A DNA stretch of 64,000 nucleotides, from assembly GCA_937871505.1 (NCBI GenBank), contig CALMPF010000067.1, forward strand, positions 27,206 to 91,205. Reading direction: 5' to 3'. Both the position numbers and the translations under genes were made by a program. Within the stretch, counting starts at the first letter, position 1, and each line of letters starts with the position of its first letter. Below, in pieces: positions 27,639 through 36,417 of this stretch. This DNA is from an uncultured Planctomycetia bacterium (GTDB lineage Bacteria > Planctomycetota > Phycisphaerae > Phycisphaerales > SM1A02). Below the pieces are notes generated by a model. It worked only from the letters and a program-made list of their open reading frames with translations, was not told the origin of the DNA and did no database searches.

Positions 27639-27914
27639 ATGTCTCTCGGTGACATCGTCGGCCGCCTCGGCCTCTGGTTCTTCCCGACCGTCGCGATGGT
27701 GCTCTTCGCCATCGCGTTCGCGGCGGTGATCCTGCGTGCGTGCGCGCCCTCGCGCCGCGCCGAGATGGACCGCGCTGCGCACCTCCCGCTCGACGACGCT
27801 CCGTCGGCCGGCCGAGAGGCCGGCGATCCCGAGCCGACGGAGCGCTTCCGCGCACGCGCCGCCTTCCTTCCCGCCGATCTGCCCAAGGAGCGCCATGTCC
27901 TCGCCCGCAAGTGA
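27639..27914 (+). CDS. ccoQ: CcoQ-like small membrane subunit
   Basis: The 91-aa protein has one N-terminal helix (LGLWFFPTVAMVLFAIAFAAVILRA) followed by a charged tail, matching CcoQ/FixQ in size, topology and position between ccoO and ccoP. Its 3' end overlaps ccoP by 20 bases. CcoQ stabilises the oxidase complex. Sequence identity with known CcoQ cannot be judged by eye, so the call rests on context. Confidence 0.7.
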   Translation: MSLGDIVGRLGLWFFPTVAMVLFAIAFAAVILRACAPSRRAEMDRAAHLPLDDAPSAGREAGDPEPTERFRARAAFLPADLPKERHVLARK

Positions 27915-28509
27915 TCGCTCCGCCCCGACCGGTGCTGCGAGCGCGACGGCCGCCGAGCTGCTCGATCATGAGTACGACGGCATTCGCGAGCTCGACAACC
28001 CCGTCCCCGGCTGGTGGCACCTGCTCTTCTGGGCCACCATCGCCTTCTCGGTCGTCTACTACGCGTTCTTCCAGTTCAGCCCCGTCGCGTGGACGGTCCA
28101 GGACTCCTGGGAGGCGGCGCAGGCCGAGGCCTATCAGCGGATCTTCGGGGAGCTCGGAGAGCTGAAGCCCGACGAAGCGACGATCCGGTCGCTGATGAAC
28201 GACGACCGCATGATGGCTGTGGCGCGCGGCATGTTCGTCGGCAACTGCGCTGCCTGCCACGGCCGCGACGGCGGCGGCATCAACGGTGTCAACCTGACCG
28301 ACGACCACTACCGCAACGTCGCTTCGCTCGGCGACCTGCTCACGGTGATCAACCGCGGTGCCGCGGCGGGCGCGATGCCTGCGTGGGAGAACCGGCTCTC
28401 GCAGAACGAGCGGATCCTGCTCGCCGCCTACACGGCTCGCCTCCGCGGAACCTACGCGCCCGGACGCGGCCCGGAGGGCAGCGTGATCCCGCCTTGGCCC
28501 GCCAGATGA
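27895..28509 (+). CDS. ccoP: cbb3 oxidase subunit III, monohaem form
   Basis: The 204-aa protein has the CcoP N-terminal domain (DHEYDGIRELDNPVPGWWHLLFWATIAFS) with its single helix, then one cytochrome c domain with CAACH near 117-121 and GAMPAWENRL providing the Met ligand. Classical CcoP has two haem c domains and about 300 residues; here only one CXXCH exists, so the second domain is missing. The start at 27895 follows AAGGAG by 4 bases inside the ccoQ end. It would carry electrons toward CcoO. Confidence 0.92.
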   Translation: MSSPASDRSAPTGAASATAAELLDHEYDGIRELDNPVPGWWHLLFWATIAFSVVYYAFFQFSPVAWTVQDSWEAAQAEAYQRIFGELGELKPDEATIRSLMNDDRMMAVARGMFVGNCAACHGRDGGGINGVNLTDDHYRNVASLGDLLTVINRGAAAGAMPAWENRLSQNERILLAAYTARLRGTYAPGRGPEGSVIPPWPAR

Positions 28510-28549
28510 CGCACGCGCGACCACGGCGGCCCCTCTCGCACCCTCCCCG

Positions 28550-30010
28550 ATGCCTCCCTCCACGGCGCGACAGACTCTTGACGGATCCGCCCCGCTTGCG
28601 CAGGAGCGCGTGCTCTCGACGCTCAACCGGGACGGATCGCGGCGGTGGATCCATCCGCGCCCGATGCCCGGACGCTTCATGACGGCGCGGCGGAGCGTCG
28701 CGTGGGCGCTGATCGCGATCTTCGCGGTCCTTCCCTACATCCGCGTCGGCGGCCGGCCGCTCGTCCTGCTCGACCTGCCCGCGCGGCGCTTCACCATCCT
28801 CGGCAAGACGCTGCTGCCGACCGATGCGCTGCTTCTGGCGCTCGGCTTCGTGGCGGTGGTGGTGACGATCTTCCTCCTGACGGCGCTCCTCGGCCGCGTC
28901 TGGTGCGGCTGGGCATGCCCGCAGACGGTCTACCTCGAGTTCCTCTTCCGTCCGATCGAGCGGCTCTTCGATGGCTCGCCCGGCCGTCGGCGGCGCGGGA
29001 TCCAGGGGACCGCCGTCGCGAAGCTCCTCAAGCACATCGCCTTCGTCGTCGTCGCCTGCTTCGTCGCCCACACCTTCCTCGCCTACTTCGTCGGCGTCGA
29101 AACGCTCGCCCGCTGGGTGCGCCAGTCGCCGTTCGAGCACCCCGCCGCCTTCCTCGTGATGGCCGCGACGACCGGGCTGATGCTCTTCGACTTCGTCTTC
29201 TTCCGCGAGCAGACCTGCATCGTCGCCTGTCCCTATGGGCGATTCCAGTCGGTCATGCTCGACCGACACTCCCTGATCATCGGCTACGACGAGCGCCGCG
29301 GCGAGCCCCGCGGCCGGCTCCGGCGCGCCCCGGGCGCCGCGGACGATGCGAACGCGATCGCCCTGCCGCAGGCGCCGCGAACCGCCGGCGACTGCATCGA
29401 CTGCGGCATGTGCGTGACCTGCTGCCCGACCGGCATCGACATCCGCCGGGGCCTTCAGATGGAGTGCATCGGCTGCGCTCAGTGCATCGACGCCTGCGAC
29501 GCCGTCATGACGAGGATCGCACGCCCGAAGGGCCTCATCCGCTACGGCTCTCAGGCCGCGATGGAAGGCGAAGCGCCGCGGCGGCTCAGGCCGCGCGTGG
29601 TGCTCTATCCGACGGTCCTTGCGGCGATCCTCACGGTCTTCGCGACCGTGCTCGCACAGACCGGAGGCTTCGATCTCACGGTGCTGCGCGGTCTCGGCGC
29701 GACGTTCGTCGAGGTCGACTCGGCGACGATCGGCAACCAGGCGCGGATCAAGATCGTCAACCGCACCGAGGGCGAAGGACGCTACCTCATCGAGGTCGCG
29801 GGCCTCGAGAGCGCCGCTGTGCACGCCGAGGAGAACCCCGCGGTCCTCGCCGCGGGCGAGAGCCGCACGGTCGGCGTGCTGATCGTCGCGCCGCGCGCTG
29901 CGCTCGCGACGGGTCACCGGCGGGTCACGATCGAGGTCTCCGACGGCGCGGGCCTGCGTCGCGAGCGCCCCTTCGTCCTCCAGGGTCCGCACGGGAGCGG
30001 AACGCGATGA
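28550..30010 (+). CDS. ccoG: cbb3 oxidase accessory ferredoxin protein CcoG
   Basis: The 486-aa protein is CcoG/RdxA-like, a cupric reductase needed for cbb3 assembly. It has membrane helices near 50-65, 85-108, 155-180 and 200-220, the CGWACPQTVYLEFLFRPIE signature, and CIVACPYGRFQSVMLDRHSLI. Two 4Fe-4S motifs lie near 285-325: CIDCGMCVTCCPTGIDI (with one extra Cys beside the fourth ligand) and CIGCAQCIDACD. A C-terminal immunoglobulin-like domain follows the last helix (about 350-368). The stop overlaps the ccoH start in ATGA. Confidence 0.94.
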   Translation: MPPSTARQTLDGSAPLAQERVLSTLNRDGSRRWIHPRPMPGRFMTARRSVAWALIAIFAVLPYIRVGGRPLVLLDLPARRFTILGKTLLPTDALLLALGFVAVVVTIFLLTALLGRVWCGWACPQTVYLEFLFRPIERLFDGSPGRRRRGIQGTAVAKLLKHIAFVVVACFVAHTFLAYFVGVETLARWVRQSPFEHPAAFLVMAATTGLMLFDFVFFREQTCIVACPYGRFQSVMLDRHSLIIGYDERRGEPRGRLRRAPGAADDANAIALPQAPRTAGDCIDCGMCVTCCPTGIDIRRGLQMECIGCAQCIDACDAVMTRIARPKGLIRYGSQAAMEGEAPRRLRPRVVLYPTVLAAILTVFATVLAQTGGFDLTVLRGLGATFVEVDSATIGNQARIKIVNRTEGEGRYLIEVAGLESAAVHAEENPAVLAAGESRTVGVLIVAPRAALATGHRRVTIEVSDGAGLRRERPFVLQGPHGSGTR

Positions 30011-30606
30011 CCATGGCAGCGACGACGAGCCGACCAGATGCTCCAGTCCAGCCTCGGATCGATCGGACAGAGGCGCCGCGCGCCGGCTTCTGGCCGTGGC
30101 CCGGGATGATCTTCGCGCTGCTCGGGAGCAACGCGATCGTGGTCGCGATCACCATCTGGTTCGCCCACTCCGACGGCGGCTTCGTGATCGAGCCGGGCTA
30201 CGACATCAAGGCCGCGCGTTACCAGGAGCGCATGGAGACCGATGCCGCTCGCCGCGCCCTCGGCTGGGAGGTCGCGATCGAACCCTCCGCGAAGGGCGCC
30301 CCGCTGCGACTGCGTCTGCGGGATCGCGACGGCGCCGAACTTGCCGATGCGACGATCTCGATCGAGGCGTTCCACCACGCCGACGCGCGCCGGCGCATCC
30401 GGGTCGATGCGGTCGACTCCGGCGAGGGGCTCTACATCGTCGCCCCCGGTCCCGACCGATCCGGCCGCTGGCGGCTCGCTCTCACCATCGTCGCGCGCGG
30501 CGAGCGCGTCGAGCTTCCGATGGACGTGGACATCGCCCGCGCGGACCTCGCGCGCGCAGCGACGAGCGAGCAGCAGATCGAGCCGGACACCGAGACAGAC
30601 CGATGA
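30007..30606 (+). CDS. ccoH: FixH/CcoH family protein
   Basis: The 199-aa protein has one N-terminal helix (WPGMIFALLGSNAIVVAITIW), then FVIEPGYDIKAARYQERMETDAARRALGW, the region by which FixH/CcoH proteins are recognised, and a beta-rich domain to the end. It helps assemble the oxidase. ATGA overlaps join it to ccoG upstream and the TauE-like gene downstream. Confidence 0.85.
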   Translation: MTMAATTSRPDAPVQPRIDRTEAPRAGFWPWPGMIFALLGSNAIVVAITIWFAHSDGGFVIEPGYDIKAARYQERMETDAARRALGWEVAIEPSAKGAPLRLRLRDRDGAELADATISIEAFHHADARRRIRVDAVDSGEGLYIVAPGPDRSGRWRLALTIVARGERVELPMDVDIARADLARAATSEQQIEPDTETDR

Positions 30607-31481
30607 TCGAGACGTTCGCGACTGCTGCGCTCGTGCCGGCCTCCGAGGCGGCTCTGCCGCTGGGGGGTTTTCACGCGGCCCTGCCGCTGGGGGGCTTTCA
30701 CGCGGCTCTGCCGCTGGGGGGGGCCGTCCTCGTCGCCAGCCTGCTCGGCAGCGGGCACTGCGTCGGCATGTGCGGCGCCTTCGTCGCCTTCGCGGTCGCC
30801 GGCGACGATCCCCGCGGCGCGATCCCGTCGCGAGCCCTGCTCAACGTCGCGTACAACCTCGGGCGCCTGACGACCTACACGCTCCTCGGCATCGTCGCAG
30901 GGACGCTCGGCGCTGCGGTCGATCTCGGCGGCTCCGCGGTCGGGCTCCAGCGCGTCGCATTGGCCGCGGCCGGAGGCCTGATGCTCGCCTTCGCCGTCGT
31001 CATCCTGCTGCGCACCGCAGGCGTGGCGGTGCGGCGCATCCGCGTGCCGCGTCCGCTCGCGCGGATCGTGGCGGCCGGCCATCGCGCCGCCTTTGCGCTG
31101 CGGCCGTTGCCGCGCGCCGCCACCATCGGGCTGCTCACGACGCTGTTGCCGTGCGGCTGGCTCTATGCCTTCGCGATCACCGCGGCAGGCACCGCGAGCC
31201 CGTGGCTCGGAGGCGTCGTGATGGCGGCCTTCTGGCTCGGGACGCTGCCCGCGCTGGCCGCGCTGGGCGCCGGCATCCAGGCGGTCTCCGGTCCCTTGCG
31301 GCGAAGCATGCCCGCGATGACGGCGCTGCTCCTCGCCGCGGTCGGCCTCTGGACGCTCCTTGGCCGAATGAGCATCCCCGCCTTCGCTGGCCCGGCGCAC
31401 GGAAGCGGCGCGCACACCGCGCACGCGATCGCCGTGCCGTCGCCGGACGACATCCCCCTCTGCTGCCGGGAGCGCCGATGA
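30603..31481 (+). CDS. Sulfite exporter TauE/SafE-type membrane protein (cbb3-associated)
   Basis: The 292-aa protein has about six helices and the pattern LLGSGHCVGMCGAFV...NLGRLTTYTLLG, then TTLLPCGWLYAFAITAAGT, as in the UreH-like/TauE group often encoded inside cbb3 loci and thought to help copper supply. The Cys-bearing GHCVGMCG and LPCGW could bind metal. The N-terminus before the first helix carries nearly three copies of AALPLGGFH, encoded by 27-base repeats ending in a G8 run. ATGA overlaps link it to ccoH and ccoI. Confidence 0.82.
   Translation: MIETFATAALVPASEAALPLGGFHAALPLGGFHAALPLGGAVLVASLLGSGHCVGMCGAFVAFAVAGDDPRGAIPSRALLNVAYNLGRLTTYTLLGIVAGTLGAAVDLGGSAVGLQRVALAAAGGLMLAFAVVILLRTAGVAVRRIRVPRPLARIVAAGHRAAFALRPLPRAATIGLLTTLLPCGWLYAFAITAAGTASPWLGGVVMAAFWLGTLPALAALGAGIQAVSGPLRRSMPAMTALLLAAVGLWTLLGRMSIPAFAGPAHGSGAHTAHAIAVPSPDDIPLCCRERR
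30648..30723 (+). repeat. 27-bp coding repeats with a G8 run
   Basis: Units 30648-30674, 30675-30701 and 30702-30722 (partial) encode AALPLGGFH. The first two contain G6 and the third ends in G8 at 30716-30723. The array lies within the first 42 codons of the TauE-like gene. Confidence 0.85.
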
Positions 31482-34135
31482 CCCGCGGCGCCGACCCCGC
31501 CCCCGCTCCCGCGACGACGCCGGCAGAGTGCGCGCACTGCGGCGCGGAAGTCCCGCGCGGCCTGCTCGTGCCCGGCGCGGAGAAGCAGTTCTGCTGCCAA
31601 GGCTGTCGTTGCGTCCATGAACTTCTCGGCGCCTGCGGCTTCGATCGGTACTACGCCCTCCGGGAGGCCGCCGAGGCGCCGGGCCGCGCCGCCCGCGTCG
31701 CGGGGCGCGACTACCTCGAGTTCGACGATCCCGCCTTCGAGGCGCTGCACGTCCGTCGCGAGCGGGACGGCCTCTGCTCGGCCGATCTCTTCCTCGAGGA
31801 CGTCCACTGCGCGGCGTGTCTCTGGCTCGTCGAGCGCCTCGCTCGCGTCGTGCCGGGGGTGATTGAAAGCCGGCTCGACCTGCGCCGATCGCTCCTCCGC
31901 GTGCGCTGGGACCCGCTGCGGGCGCGGCTCTCCGCCGCGGCCCGCGCGCTGGACCGGATGGGACACGCCCCCCATCCGGCCCGCGCGGCCTCCGCCCGCC
32001 GCGCCCGCCGCGCGGAGGAGCGCCGCCAGCTCGTCCGGCTCGGCGTCGCCGGAGCCTGCGCGGGCAACGTGATGCTGCTCGCGCTGGCGCTCTACGCCGG
32101 GCTCTTCGGCACGATGGATCCGGCGCATGCGGCGCTCTTCCGGTGGATCAGCATGGGGCTGAGCGTCACCGCGGTGGCGTGGCCCGGGAGCGTCTTCTTC
32201 CGCGGCGCGAGCGCGGCGCTGCGCTCCGGGCGGATGCACCTGGACCTCCCGATCGCCGTCGGACTCGCAGCCGGGACGCTCTGGGGCGTCGCCGGGACCA
32301 TCCTCAACATCGGCGAGGCCTACTTCGATTCGCTGAGCGTGCTGGTCTTCGCCCTGCTGATGGGCCGATACGTCCAGCAGCGCCAGCTTCGCTGGTCGGC
32401 CGACTCGGTCGAGCTGCTCTTCTCGCTCACTCCCACCAGCGCGACGCTCGTCAAGAGCTCCGACGACCCGGGCATCGCGGTGCCGATCGAGCGCATCGCC
32501 CGCGGCGACCTCGTGCTGGTCGCCGCGGGCGGTTCGATCCCCGCCGACGGCGTCGTCGCCTTCGGATCCTCGGCGATCGACCGATCGCTCCTGACTGGAG
32601 AGTCGCTCCCGGCGACGGTCTCCGTCGGAGACGAGGTTCCCGCTGGCGCGGTCAATCGCGGCGCTCCGCTCCGCGTTCGCGTGACCGCGACCGGAGAGGA
32701 GACGCGGATCGGCCGCCTGATGCGCCTCGTCGAGGAGGCGGCGCGGGACCGGGCGCCGATCGTGCGCCTCGCCGACCGGCTCGCAGGCTGGTTCGCCGTG
32801 ACGGCGCTCGCGCTCGCGGCGCTGACGACCGCGATCTGGTGGCACCTCGGACCTGCGATCGCCATCGACCGCGCCGTCGCCCTGCTGGTGGTCACATGCC
32901 CCTGCGGCCTCGGCCTCGCGACGCCGCTCGCGGTCACCGTCGCCATCGGCCGCGCTGCGCGGCGCGGCATCCTCATCAAGGGCGGCGAAGCGCTCGAACG
33001 ACTTGCCTCCCGGACGCGCGGCGACGACGAAGGGCGTCGATTCCGACCCACGATCCTCCTCGACAAGACCGGGACGATCACCACGGGCCGTCTCGCGGTG
33101 GTCGACCTGGCGGGCGATCCCGATGCGCTCCGGCTGGCCGCGCTCGCCGAGCGCGACGTGGACCATCCCGTCGCCGAGGCCATCCGCGTCGCCCGGCGCG
33201 CGGCCGCGCACGATTCGCGCGCGACCGGCCGAACCGACGCCGGGGGCGATCGCAGAAACTGCCTCGAAGAGCGCGACGTGGACGTGATCGACCGCCACGC
33301 GGTCGTCGGCGGCGGCGTCTCGGCGCTGATCGACGGCCGGCGCATCGTGGTGGGCTCGCCGGGGTTCGTCCGGCGGGCGGCAGGCGTCCCGATGCAGCGC
33401 ATCGCCGAGGCCGAACGGGAGTTCGCCGCGCGCGGCCTCACTCCCGTGCTCGTCGCAGTCGACGGGCGGATCACCGCGGCGATCGGGCTCGGCGACTCGA
33501 TCCGCGCCGACGCATCGGCATCGATCGCCCGGCTTCGGAGCATGGGATGGCGGGTCGAGATCCTCTCCGGCGATCACCAGTCCGTCGTCGACCGGGTCGG
33601 CGCCGCGCTGGGAATCGGGACCGATGCGCGGCGTGGGGGCGCGACGCCCGAGGCGAAGCTCGAGTACGTCCGCGCCCGGCGCGACGCCGCCGACGGCGTT
33701 CCTGTGGCGATGGTCGGCGACGGCGTCAACGACGCGGCGGCGCTCGCGGCGGCGACCGTCGGCATCGCCGTGCATGGCGGCGCCGAGGCCAGCCTTGCCG
33801 CAGCCGACGTCCATCTCGGATCGCCGGGACTCGCGGGCGTCGCGGATCTCGTCGAGGGTTCGCGGCGCACGCTGGCGGCGATCCGACGCAACCTCATCGT
33901 GTCCCTCGGCTACAACGCCATTGCCGCGTGGCTGTGCATCGCGGGAGTCATCTCGCCCCTCGTGGCGGCGATCATCATGCCGATCAGCTCGCTCAGCGTC
34001 GTCGCTCTCTCGCTGCGAGCCCGGACGTTCGAGGTGCGAGCCTCGTCCGCCGGCTCAGCCCGCGAGGACGGCCGCCGCGCAGCTCCCGTTTCAGCCACCG
34101 CCGCCTCCGCCGGAATCGGCGGCTCCGCCCGCTGA
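31478..34135 (+). CDS. ccoI: Copper-transporting P1B-type ATPase of the cbb3 locus
   Basis: The 885-aa protein exports copper for cbb3 assembly. The N-terminal region has a Cys-rich knuckle (CAHC at 18-21, then CCQGCRC at 39-45) typical of FixI/CcoI, and a heavy-metal domain with CAAC at 111-114. Membrane helices, the actuator LTGESLP, the ion-binding CPC (474-476), the phosphorylated Asp529 in DKTGT, DHPVAEAI and the hinge GDGVNDAAAL are all present. The C-terminus ends in a low-complexity tail. The start overlaps the preceding stop (ATGA). Confidence 0.95.
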   Translation: MTRGADPAPAPATTPAECAHCGAEVPRGLLVPGAEKQFCCQGCRCVHELLGACGFDRYYALREAAEAPGRAARVAGRDYLEFDDPAFEALHVRRERDGLCSADLFLEDVHCAACLWLVERLARVVPGVIESRLDLRRSLLRVRWDPLRARLSAAARALDRMGHAPHPARAASARRARRAEERRQLVRLGVAGACAGNVMLLALALYAGLFGTMDPAHAALFRWISMGLSVTAVAWPGSVFFRGASAALRSGRMHLDLPIAVGLAAGTLWGVAGTILNIGEAYFDSLSVLVFALLMGRYVQQRQLRWSADSVELLFSLTPTSATLVKSSDDPGIAVPIERIARGDLVLVAAGGSIPADGVVAFGSSAIDRSLLTGESLPATVSVGDEVPAGAVNRGAPLRVRVTATGEETRIGRLMRLVEEAARDRAPIVRLADRLAGWFAVTALALAALTTAIWWHLGPAIAIDRAVALLVVTCPCGLGLATPLAVTVAIGRAARRGILIKGGEALERLASRTRGDDEGRRFRPTILLDKTGTITTGRLAVVDLAGDPDALRLAALAERDVDHPVAEAIRVARRAAAHDSRATGRTDAGGDRRNCLEERDVDVIDRHAVVGGGVSALIDGRRIVVGSPGFVRRAAGVPMQRIAEAEREFAARGLTPVLVAVDGRITAAIGLGDSIRADASASIARLRSMGWRVEILSGDHQSVVDRVGAALGIGTDARRGGATPEAKLEYVRARRDAADGVPVAMVGDGVNDAAALAAATVGIAVHGGAEASLAAADVHLGSPGLAGVADLVEGSRRTLAAIRRNLIVSLGYNAIAAWLCIAGVISPLVAAIIMPISSLSVVALSLRARTFEVRASSAGSAREDGRRAAPVSATAASAGIGGSAR

Positions 34136-34144
34136 AGGAGAGCC

Positions 34145-34294
34145 ATGTCCGTTCTCTACATCGTCCTTCCGCTCGCCCTGCTCATGGTCGCCGCCGCGCT
34201 GACCGCCTTCGTCTGGGCGGTGCGCTGCGGTCAGTTCGACGATCTCGACACGCCGGCGGTGCGCGCAGTCGTCGATGACGACGCCCTCCCCTGA
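34145..34294 (+). CDS. ccoS: cbb3 oxidase maturation protein CcoS
   Basis: The 49-aa protein begins MSVLYIVLPLALLMVAAA, followed by FVWAVRCGQFDDLDTPA, the defining signature of CcoS. It has one helix and a short acidic tail. CcoS is needed for cofactor insertion into the oxidase. A GGAG lies 7 bases before the ATG and the gene starts 9 bases after ccoI, so it is the last gene of the locus. Confidence 0.92.
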   Translation: MSVLYIVLPLALLMVAAALTAFVWAVRCGQFDDLDTPAVRAVVDDDALP

Positions 34295-34317
34295 AGGTCG
34301 GCGACGGTCTCATCGGC

Positions 34318-34360
34318 GCTGCGCGGAAGGACGGACCGAGCGCCCGTCCCTCCGCGCAGC
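34318..34360. terminator. Hairpin after the cco locus
   Basis: GCTGCGCGGAAGGACGG and CCGTCCCTCCGCGCAGC (34318-34334 and 34344-34360) form a strong near-perfect stem with a 9-base loop, 23 bases past ccoS. There is no T-tract. It may end transcripts from both the cco locus and the convergent gene. Confidence 0.5.
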
Positions 34361-34455
34361 CTTCCCCGAGCGCGGGGGCGATCCCACGGGGTCGCTTCGC
34401 GCTCCGGCGCGCTCCCGTTCACCGGGAGGCGCCCGATCGCCCTCGATCGCGGGGC

Positions 34456-36330
34456 TCACCCGCACTCGCCCCACGCCGCAAGGAGCAGCCCGAGGTCGGC
34501 GCCGTCGACGACGCCGTTGCCGTCGAGGTCGCCCGCTCCGGGCGCGCCCCACGAACCGAGCAGCACTCCGAGATCGGCGCCGTCGACGATGCCGTTCCCG
34601 TCGAGATCGGCGCCGCACGTCGCGCATTCGTCGGGAATCCAGTCGCCGTCGAGATCCTGGACGTCGCCGGTCAGGATCTCGATCGCATCGTCGATGCCGT
34701 TGCGGTTGCAGTCGGCGCCGACGGGCTCGAGCCTGACGAAGGAGGGGTTCACTGCGCACCCGAAGAGTGCGGAGCATGCGAGGACCGCGGGCGTGGAGCT
34801 CGGCACGCACCAGTTGGCCGAGCCGATCTGGCGCACGCGGAGGATCGGGTAGGGCCCGAGGCTTCCAGCGACCCCGACGCAGGCGCTGACCATCACGAGC
34901 GCGGTGTCGGGGTTCCCGACCGGGCAGATGCCGAATGTGACGATCGTCAGCCGGTCGATCGGGCCGCACGAGACGTTGCCCGACCACATGCTCACCGCCT
35001 GCTTCAGGGCCTCGGCGAGCTCGATGGCGGGATCCCCGAACGGGATCGGATCGACCGTTCCCTCCGCGATGAACTCGCTGGTCTCGATCTGCCACTCCCA
35101 CCCGACATTGGTCGAGCTCCCGGAGAGGGCGTAGAAGCTGACCTCGCGCGAGGTGCAGCAGTCGAGGGCGATCTCGTAGCGGTCGCCGGCGCCGCACGGA
35201 TGGCCGGTGAGGGCATCGACGCCGACGACGATCCGGTACGTTCCGGGGCTCATGCAGAGTACGAGCTCGGAGGCGAATCCCGCCGGCGCCGAGCCGATTG
35301 CCACCGGCGTCGGAATCGGAGCGCACGGCGTGCCTCCGCTCTGCGGCAGGACCGCGACGCGCACGGGGAACTCGGCGACGAAGGCGATCGTGGCGATCGT
35401 CTCCTGGGTGACCGCGAGCTCGTACCAGTCCTCGTCGCGATGGCATCCCGCGGCGAAGGCGGTTCCGCAGATCACGTCGCCGCAGGCGATGGAATCGAAG
35501 CTCGGCGTCGCCAGGGCGCAGCCATCGTTGGCCGCGGCTCCGCAGGGTTCCGCTTCGGTGATGGCGCCCGCGGAGCAGAGGATCGACGCAGGGGGCGGGA
35601 GACATCCGCATGCGATGAACGCGGTCGAGGGAAGCTCGACAAAGATGCAGAAAGCGATGGCGACCTCCGCCCCTGCCGAGAGCTCGAAGCGCGTGCGCAG
35701 CGCCGCGTCGTCGAGGACCGGGGGACCGAGAAAGGAGGGAATCGGCGCCCCGAACGACTCCGGTCCTCCCATGAGGCACCCCGCACCTGCCAGCGAGAAC
35801 GGAGCGTCGAAGAGCGCCGCGACCGTCTGCGAGTCGATGGCGACCTCGACCACCGGGTGCGCCCCGGTCGAGCTCATCGAGCCTCCGCCGGACGGCGTCC
35901 GCATCGTGAGGCTGGCGGTGCCGCCGAGCAGCGTGAACGAGTCCGGATCCAGCGGAGTCACGAGGCGCACGTCGAAGCTCCGGGCGACGGTCGACTCGTT
36001 CGCGACGATGATCTCTCCGGCGAACTGACCGTAGTCCCCCCCGACGATGAGGGCGTTCCAGCCGACGCGGGCGCCTGGCGCGACCAGCACATCGGCGTAG
36101 AGCGGGCCGCACGGGCTCATGCCGGCGTCCCTGGGGGCGATCGGAAACGTCAATGGCGCGCCGGAGTCGATGGAGACGCTCGCGGTGACGCCGGCAGCGG
36201 CCGTTGCCGGCTCGATGCCGAGCAGCGCGGCGATCAGGAGCATGCCGAATCGGCGGGCATGCGACGCTCGGCGGCACGGGCCGATGCCGCTTCGAGGACC
36301 GGGTCTGCTTGGCGCGACGACGTGGGTCAT
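34456..36330 (-). CDS. Secreted protein with C-terminal dockerin-like modules
   Basis: The 624-aa protein has a long basic lead and a hydrophobic signal segment (FGMLLIAALLGIEPATAAA, about 29-47). The middle is beta-rich with many cysteines. The C-terminus shows DCNRNGIDDAIEILTG...DLDGDWIPDEC (calcium-binding-like loops) and two dockerin-like repeats, each [17 protein letters not shown]. These modules are common in Phycisphaerae. A GGAG lies 9 bases before the ATG. No enzymatic motif is recognised; a surface or extracellular role is likely. Confidence 0.78.
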   Translation of the reverse strand: MTHVVAPSRPGPRSGIGPCRRASHARRFGMLLIAALLGIEPATAAAGVTASVSIDSGAPLTFPIAPRDAGMSPCGPLYADVLVAPGARVGWNALIVGGDYGQFAGEIIVANESTVARSFDVRLVTPLDPDSFTLLGGTASLTMRTPSGGGSMSSTGAHPVVEVAIDSQTVAALFDAPFSLAGAGCLMGGPESFGAPIPSFLGPPVLDDAALRTRFELSAGAEVAIAFCIFVELPSTAFIACGCLPPPASILCSAGAITEAEPCGAAANDGCALATPSFDSIACGDVICGTAFAAGCHRDEDWYELAVTQETIATIAFVAEFPVRVAVLPQSGGTPCAPIPTPVAIGSAPAGFASELVLCMSPGTYRIVVGVDALTGHPCGAGDRYEIALDCCTSREVSFYALSGSSTNVGWEWQIETSEFIAEGTVDPIPFGDPAIELAEALKQAVSMWSGNVSCGPIDRLTIVTFGICPVGNPDTALVMVSACVGVAGSLGPYPILRVRQIGSANWCVPSSTPAVLACSALFGCAVNPSFVRLEPVGADCNRNGIDDAIEILTGDVQDLDGDWIPDECATCGADLDGNGIVDGADLGVLLGSWGAPGAGDLDGNGVVDGADLGLLLAAWGECG

Positions 36331-36417
36331 GGGTGATCTCCGAAAGGAGGGCTGAACGCCCGGCGCGGCGAGTGCGCCGAGCGACTCAGCATCAGCAACG
36401 CCTTCGGACGACCCGAC

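Noticed and set aside
34318..34360. A classical intrinsic terminator
   Set aside because: The stem is strong but no T-tract follows on either strand, so it is listed only as a terminator-like hairpin with modest confidence.
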